Source: Streptomyces sp. 2131.1 (GTDB lineage Bacteria; Actinomycetota; Actinomycetes; Streptomycetales; Streptomycetaceae). From it: DNA of 64,000 nt. Position 1 is the stretch's first letter, and every line of letters starts with the position of its first letter. The DNA lies in contig NZ_FNSY01000001.1 of the NCBI RefSeq assembly GCF_900105515.1, forward strand, positions 5,692,001 to 5,756,000, read 5' to 3'. A program made the position numbers and the translations under genes. The notes below the pieces were generated by a model that made no database searches, was not told where the DNA came from, and saw only the letters and a list, made by a program, of their open reading frames with translations. This document shows positions 41,716 through 50,379 of the stretch, piece after piece.

Positions 41716-42504
41716 ATGCTCTCGGCAAAGAACCTGTTCCAGGAGATCCTCGACAACGACGACTCGTTCCGGCTGTTCTGCTCCATCGCGGCCAGCGGCG
41801 AGTCCCAGGGCGGCTGGGAGAACGGCCGGATCGCGGCCCTCGTCCCCGTGAGCCAGCGCCCGCTGGCCCCCAAGATCGCCCGGCACGGGGCCGACGAGGA
41901 CAAGCACGGCAGGATCTTCAACGCCCTGCTCAGGAAGCGCGGCCTGGCCCCCGCGCCCGTCCCGCCGGACACCGACTACACGATGCTCCTCGAACGGCAC
42001 GGCATCGGCCTCGCGCACGAGCAGCTCGGCCGCGACGAGCCCCTGACCGAGCGCGACATCATCACCTATCTGGCCCACAGCCGGGTGACCGAGCAGCGCG
42101 CCTCCGAGCAGATGCAGCTGCTGAACAAGCACTTCGCCGACCACCCCGAGCTCGGCCGCGCGGTGCGGATGATCTCGAACGACGAGGACAATCACCTCGC
42201 GTACTGCCACGAGGAGCTGCTGCGCTTCGCGCGGGCCGGGCACGGCCGCACGATCCAGCACATCCTGCGCGAGTGCGCGCTCGCCGAGATCCGCGTCTAC
42301 CGCGACGTCAGCCTCGCCGTCATGGACCACATGGGCCGGGTGCTCGGCTGGTCCCGCGCGAAGGCCGCCGTGCTCGCCGCGGGCATCCACGCCATGTACG
42401 CGTACGAGCGCCTCGGCGGCTGGCGGCGCATGGTCAGCCTGGCCCCGCCCGCCCGGCGCGACGCCCTCGGCGGACCCGCGACGCCGGCGCCCGAGTACGC
42501 GTGA
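41716..42504 (+). CDS. ferritin-like domain protein
   Basis: 262 aa, predominantly helical. Possible diiron ligands are spaced as in ferritin-like four-helix bundles: Glu/His in GADEDKHGRIFNALL, Glu in VTEQRASEQMQLL, and Glu-Asp-x-x-His in SNDEDNHLAYCHEELL. The likely role is an oxidase or iron-binding protein, not a cage-forming ferritin, because the chain is long. ATG at 41716 is chosen since GGAGG lies 8 bases before it; the GTG at 41707 would overlap that site. Stops 12 bp from convergent corA. Confidence 0.8.
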   Translation: MLSAKNLFQEILDNDDSFRLFCSIAASGESQGGWENGRIAALVPVSQRPLAPKIARHGADEDKHGRIFNALLRKRGLAPAPVPPDTDYTMLLERHGIGLAHEQLGRDEPLTERDIITYLAHSRVTEQRASEQMQLLNKHFADHPELGRAVRMISNDEDNHLAYCHEELLRFARAGHGRTIQHILRECALAEIRVYRDVSLAVMDHMGRVLGWSRAKAAVLAAGIHAMYAYERLGGWRRMVSLAPPARRDALGGPATPAPEYA

Positions 42505-42516
42505 GAGCCCGGGGCG

Positions 42517-43512
42517 TCAGAGCCAGCCGCGCCGTTTGAACTGGCGGTACAGGCCCACGACCGCCCCCGCCATCAGGAGCAGTACCACCGGGTACGACCC
42601 GACCCACCGCAGCTCCGGCATGTGCTCGAAGTTCATCCCGTAGATCCCCGCGACCATCGTCGGCACCGCGGCCATCGCCGCCCAGGCGGAGATCTTGCGC
42701 ATGTCGTCGTTCTGCCGCACCCCCATCTGCGCGAGATGCGCGGACAGGATGTCGGACAGCAGCCGGTCAAGACCCTCCACCTGCTCGTTGGCCCGGGTCA
42801 GGTGGTCCTGCACGTCCCGGAAGAACGGCTGGGCGTGCTCCTGGACGAAGGGCACCCCGGCGCTCGCCAGCCGGGCCATCGGCGCGCTCAGCGGGACCGT
42901 CGCCCGGCGGAACTCCAGCACCTGGCGCTTGAAGGTGTAGATGCGGGCCGCGGTGTTCTTGGAGTCGTCCGTACCGCTCGGCGCGAAGACCTGGGTCTCC
43001 AGCTCCTCCAGGTCGACCTGGAGCTCGCCCGCCACGTCTATGTAGTGGTCCACGATCGCGTCGCTCACCGCGTACAGGACCGCCGTCGGCCCGTGCTTCA
43101 GCACCTCCGGATCGGCCTCCAGGCGGCGGCGTACGGCGGCCAGCGGCGCGCCCTCGCCGTGCCGCACGGTCACGACGAAGGAGTCGCCCATGAACACCAT
43201 CAGCTCGTGCGTGGTGACCGCGTCGCTGTCGTGGTCGTACAGGACCGGTTTGATCACCGCGAACAACGAGTCGTCGTACACCTCCAGTTTCGGCCGCTGG
43301 TGGGCCGAGAGGGCGTCCTCCACCGCCAGCGGGTGCAGCCCGAACTCGTTGCTGACGAGGTCGAACTCCTTCTCCGTCGGTTCGTGCAGGCCGATCCAGA
43401 GGAACGCGTCGCCGGACTCCCGCGCCTCGGCGAGGGCGTCGGAGAAGTCGGCGGGGCCCTCGGTGCGGCGTCCGTCGCGGTAGATGGCGCAGTCGACAAT
43501 CACGGCGCGCAT
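42517..43512 (-). CDS. corA: CorA-type magnesium/cobalt transporter
   Basis: 331-aa divalent cation channel. Large N-terminal cytoplasmic domain, long stalk helix (RIYTFKRQVLEFRRATVPLS through QDHLTRANEQVEGLDRLLSD), then two C-terminal membrane helices with the signature YGMNFEHMPE in the loop between, and a basic tail QFKRRGWL. All of this is canonical for CorA pentamers. ATG at 43512 (MRAVIVDCAIYRDGRRTEGP) gives full family length. Divergent from the phosphatase at 43600 with 87 bp between. Confidence 0.93.
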   Translation of the reverse strand: MRAVIVDCAIYRDGRRTEGPADFSDALAEARESGDAFLWIGLHEPTEKEFDLVSNEFGLHPLAVEDALSAHQRPKLEVYDDSLFAVIKPVLYDHDSDAVTTHELMVFMGDSFVVTVRHGEGAPLAAVRRRLEADPEVLKHGPTAVLYAVSDAIVDHYIDVAGELQVDLEELETQVFAPSGTDDSKNTAARIYTFKRQVLEFRRATVPLSAPMARLASAGVPFVQEHAQPFFRDVQDHLTRANEQVEGLDRLLSDILSAHLAQMGVRQNDDMRKISAWAAMAAVPTMVAGIYGMNFEHMPELRWVGSYPVVLLLMAGAVVGLYRQFKRRGWL

Positions 43513-43599
43513 TGTTCCCTGCTTACGCCCCGGTATGCACCTCCGCCGGGGTGTCGCGCGCCCGCCGGGAAGCCGGAGCGGGCCCGTACGCTGGAACGC

Positions 43600-44298
43600 A
43601 TGCCCACCCTGATCCTCGTACGCCACGGACGCTCCACCGCCAACACGGCCGGAGTGCTCGCGGGCCGGACGCCCGGAGTCGCCCTCGACGAACGCGGCGC
43701 CGCGCAGGCCGCCGCGCTCCCCGGAAGGCTGGCCGCGCTGCCGCTCGCCGCAGCCGTCACCAGCCCCCTGCAACGCTGCCGGGAGACCCTGGCGCCCCTG
43801 CTGGACGCCCGCCCGGACCTGCCGCTGCACGTCGAGGAGCGGATCAGCGAGTGCGACTACGGCGACTGGTCGGACCGCAAGCTCGCCGAACTCTCCGACG
43901 AGCCGCTGATGACCGTCGTCCAGCAGCACCCCTCCGCCGCCGCGTTCCCCGGCGGCGAGTCGATGCGCGCGATGCAGGCCCGCGCCGTCGACGCCGTACG
44001 GGAGTGGAACGCGCGGATCGAGGCGGAGCACGGCGAGAACGCCGTCTACGTCATGTGCTCGCACGGCGACATCATCAAGTCCCTCGTCGCCGACGCGCTC
44101 GGCATGCATCTGGACCTCTTCCAGCGCGTCCACGCCGACCCGTGCTCGGTCACCGCGATCCGCTACACCCGGCTGCGCCCCTATCTGCTGCGCCTCGGCG
44201 ACACGGGCGACCTCGCCGGACTCGCGCCCCGCGAACCCGGCCCGGACACCGGCGCCGGACGGGACGCGGCGGTAGGGGGCGGCGCTGGGGCGCCGTGA
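43600..44298 (+). CDS. histidine phosphatase family protein
   Basis: 232 aa, phosphoglycerate-mutase fold. The phosphohistidine motif is LILVRHGRSTANTAG at the N-terminus; the second catalytic His is in VMCSHGDIIKSLVADAL, and a Glu in ERISECDYGDWSDRKL. It belongs to the MSMEG4193/Rv2135c-like group that is found next to DUF3090 in actinobacteria. First gene of the phosphatase, DUF3090, kinase-like, mshC row. Substrate unknown; a Gly/Ala-rich tail is disordered. Confidence 0.9.
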   Translation: MPTLILVRHGRSTANTAGVLAGRTPGVALDERGAAQAAALPGRLAALPLAAAVTSPLQRCRETLAPLLDARPDLPLHVEERISECDYGDWSDRKLAELSDEPLMTVVQQHPSAAAFPGGESMRAMQARAVDAVREWNARIEAEHGENAVYVMCSHGDIIKSLVADALGMHLDLFQRVHADPCSVTAIRYTRLRPYLLRLGDTGDLAGLAPREPGPDTGAGRDAAVGGGAGAP

Positions 44299-44391
44299 TC
44301 GCCGCGCGCAGTAGGGTGGACGCGCCGTAGAACGCTTTCCGAGGCTCCGGCCCCACCCTCATCCGCCGTCGACTCTCAAGGGAGACAGGAC

Positions 44392-44982
44392 GTGTCCCGT
44401 CAGGTGTTCCTCTACGACCCGCCGGACCGCTTCGTGGCCGGTACGGTCGGGCTGCCTGGACGCCGTACGTTCTTCCTGCAGGCATCCTCAGGCGGACGTG
44501 TCACCAGCGTGGCCCTCGAGAAGACCCAGGTCGCCGCCCTCGCCGAGCGCGTCGACGAACTGCTCGACGAGGTCGTACGCCGCACCGGCGGCAACTCCCC
44601 GGTGCCCGCCGTCGCCCCGACGGACGTCACCGACACCGCGCCCCTCGACAACCCGGTCGAGGAGGAGTTCCGCGTCGGCACCATGGCGCTCGCCTGGGAC
44701 GGCGAGGAGCAGCGCATGATCGTCGAGGCCCAGGCCCTGGTCGAACTGGACGCCGACTCCGTCGAGGACCTCGCCGAGGCCGAGGAGCGGCTGCTCCAGG
44801 ACGAGGAGAACGGCCCGCCGATGCTCCGCGTCCGGCTCACCGGCGCCCAGGCCCGCGCCTTCGCCAAGCGCGCCCTGGACGTGGTGAACGCGGGCCGCCC
44901 GCCGTGCCCCCTGTGCAGCCTGCCGCTCGACCCGGAAGGACACGTATGCCCGCGCCAGAACGGATACCGCCGGGGCGCCTGA
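44392..44982 (+). CDS. DUF3090 family protein
   Basis: 196 aa. Family start MSRQVFLYDPPDRFVAGTVG and central GTMALAWDGEEQRMIVEAQA; the C-terminus has a four-ligand zinc-ribbon-like set CPLCSLPLDPEGHVC. No known function. GTG at 44392 follows GGGAGACAGGAC. It overlaps the kinase-like gene by 37 bp, so the two are tightly coupled in translation. The same neighbours (histidine phosphatase before, kinase-like protein after, mshC nearby) occur in Mycobacterium, from memory. Confidence 0.92.
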   Translation: MSRQVFLYDPPDRFVAGTVGLPGRRTFFLQASSGGRVTSVALEKTQVAALAERVDELLDEVVRRTGGNSPVPAVAPTDVTDTAPLDNPVEEEFRVGTMALAWDGEEQRMIVEAQALVELDADSVEDLAEAEERLLQDEENGPPMLRVRLTGAQARAFAKRALDVVNAGRPPCPLCSLPLDPEGHVCPRQNGYRRGA

Positions 44983-45785
44983 CCGACGCGGAGCGGGTCG
45001 CCCTGCTCGCCGAGGGCACGCTCACCGTCCTCGGGCAGGTCCGCGGGGCGTCCAACGCGGTGCTGTACTGCTCCGTCGCCCACGAGGGCGACGAGGCGTA
45101 CTGCGTGTACAAGCCGGTGGCCGGCGAACAGCCGCTGTGGGACTTCCCGGACGGCACCCTCGCCCAGCGCGAGGTGGCCGCCTACGAGATCTCCGAGGCG
45201 ATGGGCTGGGGACTGGTACCGCCCACCGTGCTGCGGGACGGGCCGTACGGCCGGGGCATGTGCCAGCTCTGGATCGAGGCCGAGGAGCCGGGCGAGGACG
45301 AGCCCGGGCTGCTCGCGCTCGTCGAGGAGGAGGAGCCCGGCGAGGGCTGGAAGGCCGTGGCGTTCGCCGAGGTGGGCGAGGGGAAGACCGCCCTGCTGGT
45401 GCACGCGGACGACCCCCGGCTGCGCCGGCTCGCCGTGCTGGACGCGGTGATCAACAACGGGGACCGCAAGGGCGGGCACCTGCTGCCCGCACCCGGCGGC
45501 CGGCTGTACGGCATCGACCACGGCGTGACCTTCAACGCCGACGACAAGCTGCGCACCCTGCTGTGGGGCTGGGCGGGCGAGCCCCTGACCGCCGAGGCCG
45601 TCGAGGTCCTCGACCGGCTGGCCGCGGAACTGGAGCCCGGGGCCGCCCTGGTCACCCGGCTGGCCGAACTCATCACGGCGGCCGAGATCGACGCCCTGCG
45701 GGCCCGCGTGGAAGCCCTGCGGGCGAGCGGGCTGCACCGGGAGCCGAGCGGCGAATGGCCCGCCATCCCCTGGCCACCCGTCTGA
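44946..45785 (+). CDS. PI3/4-kinase-fold (HipA-like) hypothetical protein
   Basis: 279 aa, uncharacterised conserved actinobacterial family. Kinase-like residues can be placed: Lys in YCVYKPVAGEQPLWDFPDGT, Glu in QREVAAYEISEAMG, a catalytic loop VLDAVINNGDRKGGHLLP with Asp, Asn and Lys, and a metal-binding Asp in LYGIDHGVTFN in the DFG position. This fits an active atypical kinase. ATG at 44946 is preceded by GGAAGGACACGT inside the DUF3090 gene. What it phosphorylates is unknown; its neighbours (phosphatase and mshC) hint at a phosphorylation cycle or a mycothiol-related role, which is inference. Confidence 0.85.
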   Translation: MPAPERIPPGRLTDAERVALLAEGTLTVLGQVRGASNAVLYCSVAHEGDEAYCVYKPVAGEQPLWDFPDGTLAQREVAAYEISEAMGWGLVPPTVLRDGPYGRGMCQLWIEAEEPGEDEPGLLALVEEEEPGEGWKAVAFAEVGEGKTALLVHADDPRLRRLAVLDAVINNGDRKGGHLLPAPGGRLYGIDHGVTFNADDKLRTLLWGWAGEPLTAEAVEVLDRLAAELEPGAALVTRLAELITAAEIDALRARVEALRASGLHREPSGEWPAIPWPPV

Positions 45786-45903
45786 CACCCGTGCCCGGGC
45801 CCGGCGTCGCGGCATGTCCGCATGCACGTCCGGGACCGGGGCGCAAGAGTGCCTCTTCGGTCAGGATCGCCCCTCCGGTTCGTATCCGGAAGCCGCATCC
45901 GGT

Positions 45904-45909
45904 TACGCT
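45904..45909 (+). promoter_or_regulatory. probable -10 TACGCT of leaderless mshC mRNA
   Basis: TACGCT ends 6 bases before the ATG at 45916 and no Shine-Dalgarno sequence is present. The -35 is poor (TTCGTA, 45879-45884). Confidence 0.4.
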
Positions 45910-45915
45910 CGTGGC

Positions 45916-47145
45916 ATGCATGCCTGGCCCGCTTCTGAGGTCCCCGCCCTGCCCGGCAAGGGCCGCGACCTTCGGATCCACGACACCGCGACCGGCGGAC
46001 GGATCACCCTTGACCCCGGTCCCGTCGCCCGCATCTACGTCTGCGGCATCACGCCGTACGACGCGACCCATATGGGTCATGCGGCGACCTACAACGCGTT
46101 CGACCTCGTGCAGCGCGTGTGGCTCGACACCAAGCGGCAGGTCCACTACGTCCAGAACGTGACGGACGTGGACGACCCCCTGCTGGAGCGGGCCGTGCGC
46201 GACGGACAGGACTGGACCGAGCTCGCCGAGCGCGAGACGGCCCTGTTCCGGGAGGACATGACCGCCCTGCGCATGCTCCCGCCGCGCCACTACATCGGGG
46301 CCGTCGAGGCGATACCCGGCATCGTGCCGCTCGTCGAACGGCTCCGCGACGCGGGCGCCGCCTACGAACTCGACGGCGACGTCTACTTCTCCGTCGACAC
46401 CGACCCGCACTTCGGCGAGGTCTCCAACCTCGACGCCGAGGCGATGCGCCTGCTCTCCGCCGAACGCGGCGGCGACCCGGAGCGCCCCGGCAAGAAGAAC
46501 CCGCTCGACCCGATGCTCTGGATGGCCGCTCGCGAGGGCGAGCCCAGCTGGGACGGCGGCTCCCTCGGCGCCGGCCGGCCAGGCTGGCACATCGAGTGCG
46601 TGGCCATCGCCCTGGACCACCTCGGCATGGGCTTCGACGTCCAGGGAGGCGGCTCCGACCTCGCCTTCCCGCACCACGAGATGGGCGCCTCGCACGCCCA
46701 GGTGCTCACCGGTGAGCACCCCTTCGCCCAGGCGTACGTGCACGCCGGCATGGTCGCCCTGGACGGCGAGAAGATGTCCAAGTCCAAGGGCAACCTCGTC
46801 TTCGTCTCGGCACTGCGCCGCGACGGTGTGGACCCGGCCGCGATCCGCCTGGCCCTGCTCGCCCACCACTACCGCTCCGACTGGGAGTGGACCGACCAGG
46901 TGCTCGCCGACGCGGTGGCCCGGCTCGGCCGCTGGCGCGCCGCCGTCTCCCGCCCCGACGGGCTGTCCGCCGACTCCCTGGTCGAGGAGGTCCGCGCGGC
47001 CCTCGCCGACGACCTGGACGCCCCGGCAGCCCTGGCCGCCGTCGACCGCTGGGCCGAACGGCAGAGCGCCGAGGGCGGCACGGACGAGGGGGCCCCCGGC
47101 CTCGTCTCCCGTACCGTCGACGCGCTCCTCGGTGTCGCGCTCTAA
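45916..47145 (+). CDS. mshC: L-cysteine:1D-myo-inositol 2-amino-2-deoxy-alpha-D-glucopyranoside ligase
   Basis: 409-aa ligase of mycothiol biosynthesis, joins cysteine to GlcN-Ins with ATP. Class I aminoacyl-tRNA synthetase fold: CGITPYDATHMGHAATYNAF holds the HIGH-type motif, VQNVTDVDDPLL, PGWHIECVAIAL and FPHHEMGASHAQVLTG give the cysteine/zinc site, and GEKMSKSKGNLVF is KMSKS. It lacks the C-terminal tRNA-binding domain of CysS, and GITPYDATHMGHA separates MshC from CysS. The ATG at 45916 appears leaderless. A hairpin at 47186-47220 terminates it. Confidence 0.95.
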   Translation: MHAWPASEVPALPGKGRDLRIHDTATGGRITLDPGPVARIYVCGITPYDATHMGHAATYNAFDLVQRVWLDTKRQVHYVQNVTDVDDPLLERAVRDGQDWTELAERETALFREDMTALRMLPPRHYIGAVEAIPGIVPLVERLRDAGAAYELDGDVYFSVDTDPHFGEVSNLDAEAMRLLSAERGGDPERPGKKNPLDPMLWMAAREGEPSWDGGSLGAGRPGWHIECVAIALDHLGMGFDVQGGGSDLAFPHHEMGASHAQVLTGEHPFAQAYVHAGMVALDGEKMSKSKGNLVFVSALRRDGVDPAAIRLALLAHHYRSDWEWTDQVLADAVARLGRWRAAVSRPDGLSADSLVEEVRAALADDLDAPAALAAVDRWAERQSAEGGTDEGAPGLVSRTVDALLGVAL

Positions 47146-47185
47146 CCGCTTCCTTCGTAACTCTCCGTCGTAGCAGCCGACTTCA

Positions 47186-47220
47186 CCGGCCTCGGACTTC
47201 TTCATGAAGTTCGGGGCCGG
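47186..47220 (+). terminator. hairpin terminator of mshC with T tract
   Basis: CCGGCCTCGGACTTC (47186-47200) and GAAGTTCGGGGCCGG (47206-47220) pair with two G-T pairs around TTCAT, followed by TTCCGTTTTG. Confidence 0.8.
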
Positions 47221-47269
47221 TTCCGTTTTGTCCATGGTCAAATGCTCGGTGCTGCGCTAAAAGCGCTCT

Positions 47270-50200
47270 ATGCAATCATCAACGCGCATCAGATCGGCGG
47301 TAGTTGCAGCGCTGCTGGGACTGCTCGCCGTACTCACCGGACCAGGGGCGGCCAACGCCGACGACGCGGCCGAGCCCGCCGGGACGACGGTCGGCGACCT
47401 CACCGGCTTCTCGGCCGACGGGGCCGTGTACCGCCTGACGGCGGGGGCGGCCAAGGCACGGGTCAGCTTCGTCTCCGAGAAGACCTTCCGTATCGAACTC
47501 GCCCCGGACGGCACCTTCCAGGACCCGGCCGGCGACGCCATCGTCCTGCCGCAGGGCACACCGCCCCGCACCCGCTGGAAGGAGCGCGGCGACCGCTACG
47601 AGCTGTCCACCCGCAGCGTCACCCTCCGTGTCTACAAGTCGCCTCTGCGGTTCGCCCTGTACCGGGCCGACGGCAGCCGGGTCTGGTCCGAGGCGAAGGG
47701 GCTGAGCTGGGACGCCGATCAGACCACCCAGACCCTCGCGCGCGGCGCCGACGAGCAGTTCTACGGCGCCGGCATGCAGAACGGCCGGGGCAACACCTCA
47801 CACCGGGGCAAGACCGTCGAGGTGGGCGTCGACTACAACTGGGACGACGGCGGCCACCCCAACTCGGTGCCGTTCTACCTCTCGTCGGCCGGCTACGGCG
47901 TCTTCCGCAACACCTTCGCCCCCGGCACCTACGCCTTCAACGACCCGGTGACCACCAGCGAGAAGGAACAGCGCTTCGACGCCTACTACTTCGCGGGCGA
48001 CAGTGCCAAGGACGTCATCGGCCAGTACACGCAGCTCACCGGAAAGCCGTTCCTGCCGCCCGTGTACGGCATGGAGATCGGTGACGCCGACTGCTACCTG
48101 CACAACGCCAACCGGGGCGAGCGCCACACCCTGGACGCGCTGAAGGTCGCCGACGGCTACCTCGACAACGACATGCCCAACGGCTGGATGCTCGTCAACG
48201 ACGGATACGGCTGCGGCTACGAGAACCTCGCCGAGACCGCGAAGGGCCTCCAGGACCGCGGCATGCAGGCCGGCCTGTGGACCGAGGACGGCATCGACAA
48301 GCTCGGCGACCAGGTGAAGGCCGGCCAGCGCGTCGCCAAGCTGGACGTGGCCTGGGTCGGCGCGGGTTACAAGTTCGCCCTGGACGGCTGCAAGGACGCG
48401 TACAAGGGCATCGAGGCCAACAGTGACGCCCGCGGCTTCACGTACGCCCCCGAGAGCTGGGCCGGCGCGCAGCGCTGCGGGGTCCAGTGGTCCGGCGACC
48501 AGTACGGCACCTGGGACTACATCCGCTGGCAGATCCCGACCTACGCGGGCGCCACGATGTCCGGCCTGGCCTACACCACGGGCGACGTCGACGGCATCTT
48601 CGGCGGCAGCGCCAAGACGTACACCCGTGACCTCCAGTGGAAGATGTTCCTGGGGACCACGATGACCATGGACGGCTGGGCGGCCAGCGACAAGCAGCCC
48701 TTCCGCTACGGCGAGCCGTACACCTCCGTCAACCGCGACTACCTCAAGCTCAAGGAGTCGCTGCTGCCCTACCAGTACTCCTACGCCCACGAGGCGACCA
48801 AGACCGGCGTCGGCATGGTCCGGCCGCTCGTCCTGGAGTACCCGGACGACCCGAAGGCCGCGACCGACGCCGCGAAGTACGAGTTCATGTCGGGCGAGGA
48901 CTTCCTCGTCGCCCCGGTCTACGAGGACAGCACCGAGCGCGACGGCATCTACCTGCCGAAGGGCACCTGGACCGACTACTGGACCGGGCGCACCTACCAG
49001 GGCCCCGTCACCGTCGACGACTACAGCGCCCCGCTCGACACCCTGCCGCTGTTCGTGAAGGCCGGGGCGAGCGTGCCGATGTGGCCGGGCATCCGCTCGT
49101 ACACCGACCGCACCGCCTCCTCCCCGCTGGCCTGGGACATCTACCCGCAGGGCCGCTCCTCGTTCACGCTGTACGAGGACGACGGCGTCACCCGTGAGCA
49201 CCGCGACGGCGCGTACGCCACCCAGACCGCCGACGTCCGCGCACCCGCCCGCGGCTCCGGCGACGTGACCGTGGACATCGGCGCGAGCAAGGGCACCTTC
49301 AAGGGCAAGCAGCGCAGCCGCCCGTACGAGTTCACCGTGCACACCGGCTCCGAGCCGAGCGCGGTCCAGCTGGAGGGCAAGCTGCCCCGGCTCACCTCCG
49401 CCGCCGCGTACGCCAAGGCGAAGCAGGGCTGGTTCTACGACCGGGACGACCGCGGCGGCGTGGTGAAGATCAAGACGGCGCCGCTGCCCACGGACCGGAA
49501 GTTCTCCGTGAAGCTGAAGAACGCGAGCGCGGTCGGCGGCCGGAACGTCACCGCCGCGGCCACCGTCACCGCGCCGCGCGGCCAGGAGACCGGCGCCGGC
49601 GCCCCGAGCACCGTCGCCGTCGACGTCACGGCGGGCAGCGCGGACGTCACGGACGCGTCCGTCACGCTCGACGTGCCCGAGGGCTGGTGGGCCACCCCCG
49701 CCGCGCCCGTGAAGCGGATACCGGCGGGCACCACCCGCCGCGTCGAGGTCCGGGTCACCCCGGCGAAGGACGCGAAGGCCGGCGAGGCGCGGCTGACCGC
49801 CCTCGCGCGCTACCGGTCGGCGGGCGAGTCCCGCACGGCCACGGAGCGGCTGGCGGTGTCCGTGATGCCTGCGCCGCCCACCGGTGAGACCTGGGCGAGC
49901 GACATGGAGTGGCTGAACGCGGCCAACGGCTACGGCCCCGCCGAACGCGACCGCAGCAACGGCGAGTCGGGCGCGGCCGACGGGCACCCGCTCACACTGG
50001 CCGGGAAGACGTACGAGAAGGGGATCGGCACCCACGCCGACTCCGACATCGAGGTCTACCTCGGCGGGCAGTGCTCCCGGTTCACCGCGGACGCCGGCAT
50101 CGACGACGAGATCAACGGGTACGGCGAGGTCGCGTTCTCCGTCGAGGCGGACGGCAAGGTGCTGTGGACCTCGCCGAAGGTGACCGGCGCGTCGGAGACC

Positions 50201-50323
50201 GTACCGGTCGACGTGGCGCTCGACGGCGCGCGGCACGTACGCCTGAAGGTCACGGACACCAACGGGTCCAAGACCGGTGACCACGGCGACTGGGGCGCGG
50301 GCGCTTCAGCTGTTCCTGAGTGA
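47270..50323 (+). CDS. secreted GH31 glycoside hydrolase with NEW3 and NPCBM domains
   Basis: 1017 aa. Sec signal (MQSSTRIRSAVVAALLGLLA, cleavage near ANA-DDA), N-terminal beta-sandwich, GH31 barrel from about residue 240, C-terminal sandwich, an NEW3-like linker domain (about 770-860) and an NPCBM sugar-binding domain (about 873-1017). Likely nucleophile Asp359 in KLDVAWVGAG and acid/base Asp410 in WSGDQYGTWDYI; the nucleophile setting differs from the WxDMNE of common alpha-glucosidases and is nearer to GH31 enzymes acting on alpha-galactosidic or N-acetylgalactosaminidic bonds. The last six residues look frameshifted. A GCGCT-AAA-AGCGC dyad lies just before the ATG; there is no clear ribosome site. 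Confidence 0.88.
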   Translation: MQSSTRIRSAVVAALLGLLAVLTGPGAANADDAAEPAGTTVGDLTGFSADGAVYRLTAGAAKARVSFVSEKTFRIELAPDGTFQDPAGDAIVLPQGTPPRTRWKERGDRYELSTRSVTLRVYKSPLRFALYRADGSRVWSEAKGLSWDADQTTQTLARGADEQFYGAGMQNGRGNTSHRGKTVEVGVDYNWDDGGHPNSVPFYLSSAGYGVFRNTFAPGTYAFNDPVTTSEKEQRFDAYYFAGDSAKDVIGQYTQLTGKPFLPPVYGMEIGDADCYLHNANRGERHTLDALKVADGYLDNDMPNGWMLVNDGYGCGYENLAETAKGLQDRGMQAGLWTEDGIDKLGDQVKAGQRVAKLDVAWVGAGYKFALDGCKDAYKGIEANSDARGFTYAPESWAGAQRCGVQWSGDQYGTWDYIRWQIPTYAGATMSGLAYTTGDVDGIFGGSAKTYTRDLQWKMFLGTTMTMDGWAASDKQPFRYGEPYTSVNRDYLKLKESLLPYQYSYAHEATKTGVGMVRPLVLEYPDDPKAATDAAKYEFMSGEDFLVAPVYEDSTERDGIYLPKGTWTDYWTGRTYQGPVTVDDYSAPLDTLPLFVKAGASVPMWPGIRSYTDRTASSPLAWDIYPQGRSSFTLYEDDGVTREHRDGAYATQTADVRAPARGSGDVTVDIGASKGTFKGKQRSRPYEFTVHTGSEPSAVQLEGKLPRLTSAAAYAKAKQGWFYDRDDRGGVVKIKTAPLPTDRKFSVKLKNASAVGGRNVTAAATVTAPRGQETGAGAPSTVAVDVTAGSADVTDASVTLDVPEGWWATPAAPVKRIPAGTTRRVEVRVTPAKDAKAGEARLTALARYRSAGESRTATERLAVSVMPAPPTGETWASDMEWLNAANGYGPAERDRSNGESGAADGHPLTLAGKTYEKGIGTHADSDIEVYLGGQCSRFTADAGIDDEINGYGEVAFSVEADGKVLWTSPKVTGASETVPVDVALDGARHVRLKVTDTNGSKTGDHGDWGAGASAVPE

Positions 50324-50338
50324 CCGTCACACAGCGAA

Positions 50339-50370
50339 GGAGCCGGGCGGGTTCGCACCCGCCCGGCTCC
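50339..50370. terminator. bidirectional terminator, 13-bp stem
   Basis: GGAGCCGGGCGGG-TTCGCA-CCCGCCCGGCTCC (arms 50339-50351 and 50358-50370), perfect stem between the convergent GH31 and PAC2 genes. Confidence 0.8.
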
Positions 50371-50379
50371 GTGCCGCGC

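Noticed and set aside
45916..47145. Cysteinyl-tRNA synthetase (cysS)
   Set aside because: Lacks the C-terminal tRNA-binding region and has the MshC form of the first motif (GITPYDATHMGHA); 409 aa is MshC length.
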